In this document: one piece after another, positions 63,025-64,000 of the stretch
Numbering within the stretch: position 1 is the stretch's first letter
Layout: every line of letters starts with the position of its first letter
Assembly: GCF_015732155.1 (NCBI RefSeq)
Contig: NZ_WIQK01000001.1
Location: forward strand, 2,118,001-2,182,000
Reading direction: 5' to 3'
Source of the DNA: Pectinatus sottacetonis
GTDB lineage: Bacteria > Bacillota > Negativicutes > Selenomonadales > Selenomonadaceae
DNA: 64,000 nt
Notes under the pieces: generated by a model
Seen by the model: the letters and a program-made list of their open reading frames with translations, nothing else
Told to the model about the DNA's origin: nothing
The model's database searches: none
Position numbers and translations under genes: made by a program

Positions 63025-64000
63025 TTATAAAAACATTTTTTTGGTAAGGCTGTCTATTAAAATGTTATCCGGCAGCCAATATTTTCCATCGGGAGAAAAA
63101 TGTCCTGGCAGTGTCTGTATAATAAAAGTATTCTTATATACAGCCCGCAGATAAGTGCATATATTTGTAAAGCTTAATAAAGCAGTATTGGTTATAAGTG
63201 ATTTGTTTATGATACTGGCGACAGAAAAAACTTTGGGCAGAGAAGAAAAAGTTAATATATCAGTAAAGAAATTTTTCATGAATTCCTTCTGACGGTGTGC
63301 TTTTCCAATATCTCCCAGGTCGTCACTGCGATATTGGAAATATTCCAGAGCTTTTTGCCCATCAATATGCTGATAACCTTGCTGTAAATGAATGGAAACA
63401 TGAGCTGATTTATCATCATAGTTCATATTGGTACCGATGTACATATTTATGTTGTTAAATATATCAATGAAACGGACAAAAGTATTTTTATCCATGATGA
63501 CATATTGGTTTATCCTAATGTCTAAAAGGCGCGATAGCGTATCCAGAGTTTTCTGGGTACCTTGCTGCTGGACAGAAGCAGCTGTTATATAAGAGGTATT
63601 ATTTTGGGCAATTACAGTATTAGATGGAATAATTAATACTGATACAATCCCAGTGGTATGGTTTATGCTAAAAAGCATTAAGCTATCAGCGGAACTGTTA
63701 AGATTTTTGTAGTTATCTATACCAATAAATAAAACATTTGTTATTTCGTTATACTGAATAGGGACAGTAACCGGCATAATATTTTTTTCTTTTAATTGTT
63801 TGGCAGTTTTATATTGGGTATAAGATGTTTCCAAATAATTATAAGTGATTATACTAACTTTATATATATACTGAACACCACGCATGATACCAAATAAAAT
63901 AAAGCCTAATAATATTAAAAACAGGATTATCCGCAGAAATTTAGGATGTCTTCTTTTTCTAACAATTCTTGTGCGCTTTTTTTGTGGGAAAGAAGTATTT
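63025..64000 (-). CDS. LytR-CpsA-Psr (LCP) family protein, N-terminus beyond the window
   Basis: The frame is open to the right edge. Before the first internal Met (63885) it encodes a basic segment (KKRTRIVRKRRHPK) and a membrane helix (FLRIILFLILLGFILFG), so the true start is outside. LCP domain: NVLFIGIDNYKNLNSSADSL, SVLIIPSNTVI, and YFQYRSDDLGDIGKAHRQKEF with the conserved Arg/Asp residues. LCP enzymes attach glycopolymers to peptidoglycan; here the acceptor is unknown. Precedes rsfS, a common pairing in Firmicutes. Confidence 0.88.
   Translation of the reverse strand, partial: NTSFPQKKRTRIVRKRRHPKFLRIILFLILLGFILFGIMRGVQYIYKVSIITYNYLETSYTQYKTAKQLKEKNIMPVTVPIQYNEITNVLFIGIDNYKNLNSSADSLMLFSINHTTGIVSVLIIPSNTVIAQNNTSYITAASVQQQGTQKTLDTLSRLLDIRINQYVIMDKNTFVRFIDIFNNINMYIGTNMNYDDKSAHVSIHLQQGYQHIDGQKALEYFQYRSDDLGDIGKAHRQKEFMKNFFTDILTFSSLPKVFSVASIINKSLITNTALLSFTNICTYLRAVYKNTFIIQTLPGHFSPDGKYWLPDNILIDSLTKKMFL

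Noticed and set aside
1-64000. tRNA genes, CRISPR arrays, insertion sequences, prophage
   Set aside because: Reading by eye found no T-arm-like sequences in gaps, no regularly spaced repeats, and no transposase, integrase or phage genes; a tRNAscan or repeat search could still find something small.

Overview
The window looks like a chromosome segment of an AT-rich diderm Firmicute, most likely a Negativicute (Selenomonadales/Veillonellales; this is inference). The ylxM-ffh-rpsP-khpA-ylqD-rimM-trmD-rplS-rbgA-rnhB-ylqG-ylqH synteny is typical of Firmicutes. A PilB/PilT/PilC/PilN/PilO type IV pilus locus implies an outer membrane. No phage, insertion sequence, CRISPR array, tRNA or rRNA was recognised.

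Region 1 (1-10058, + strand) is a myo-inositol catabolic island. It holds iolJ (its 5' end lies outside the window), iolC, iolB, iolD, an inositol MFS importer (iolT), an AraC-type regulator, iolI and iolE. A small membrane-protein gene with its own promoter and terminator sits between iolI and iolE. The 508-bp iolD-iolT gap is rich in inverted repeats.

Region 2 (10134-19124, - strand) is a type IV pilus/pseudopilus operon. It runs aroE, pilB, pilT, pilC, a major pilin, a short prepilin peptidase, four minor pilin-like proteins, a PilM-PilN fusion and pilO. Upstream on the same strand lie comM, ubiX, yraN, the flagellar-export-like ylqH and ylqG, and then the translation/secretion housekeeping block up to ylxM at 30678. 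Within that block rplS looks like its own transcription unit, with a promoter, an L19-leader-like RNA and a terminator. lepB is inserted between rplS and rbgA.

Region 3 (30971-40801, + strand) is an 11-gene nuoABCDHIJKLMN operon without the NADH-input module nuoEFG, with a near-consensus promoter and a strong terminator. Region 4 (41032-49163) is kdpFABC followed, after a terminator and a separate promoter, by kdpDE. kdpF is a 29-codon gene whose ribosome binding site contains a run of nine G.

Region 5 (49254-55188) is a sorbitol (glucitol) island. A SorC-family regulator on the + strand faces the - strand operon gutM-srlA-srlE-srlB-srlD. The gutM promoter is followed by a 26-bp perfect palindrome. 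A GldA/HcxA-like dehydrogenase is divergent from gutM. Between the regulator and srlD lies a promoter-plus-terminator unit that looks like an unannotated small RNA of about 70 nt.

Region 6 (55252-64000, - strand) carries a CgeB-like glycosyltransferase, a CCA-adding enzyme/poly(A) polymerase, thrB, hom and an ACT-domain protein. These are followed by cheV, cvfB, rsfS and an LCP-family protein whose N-terminus runs off the window.
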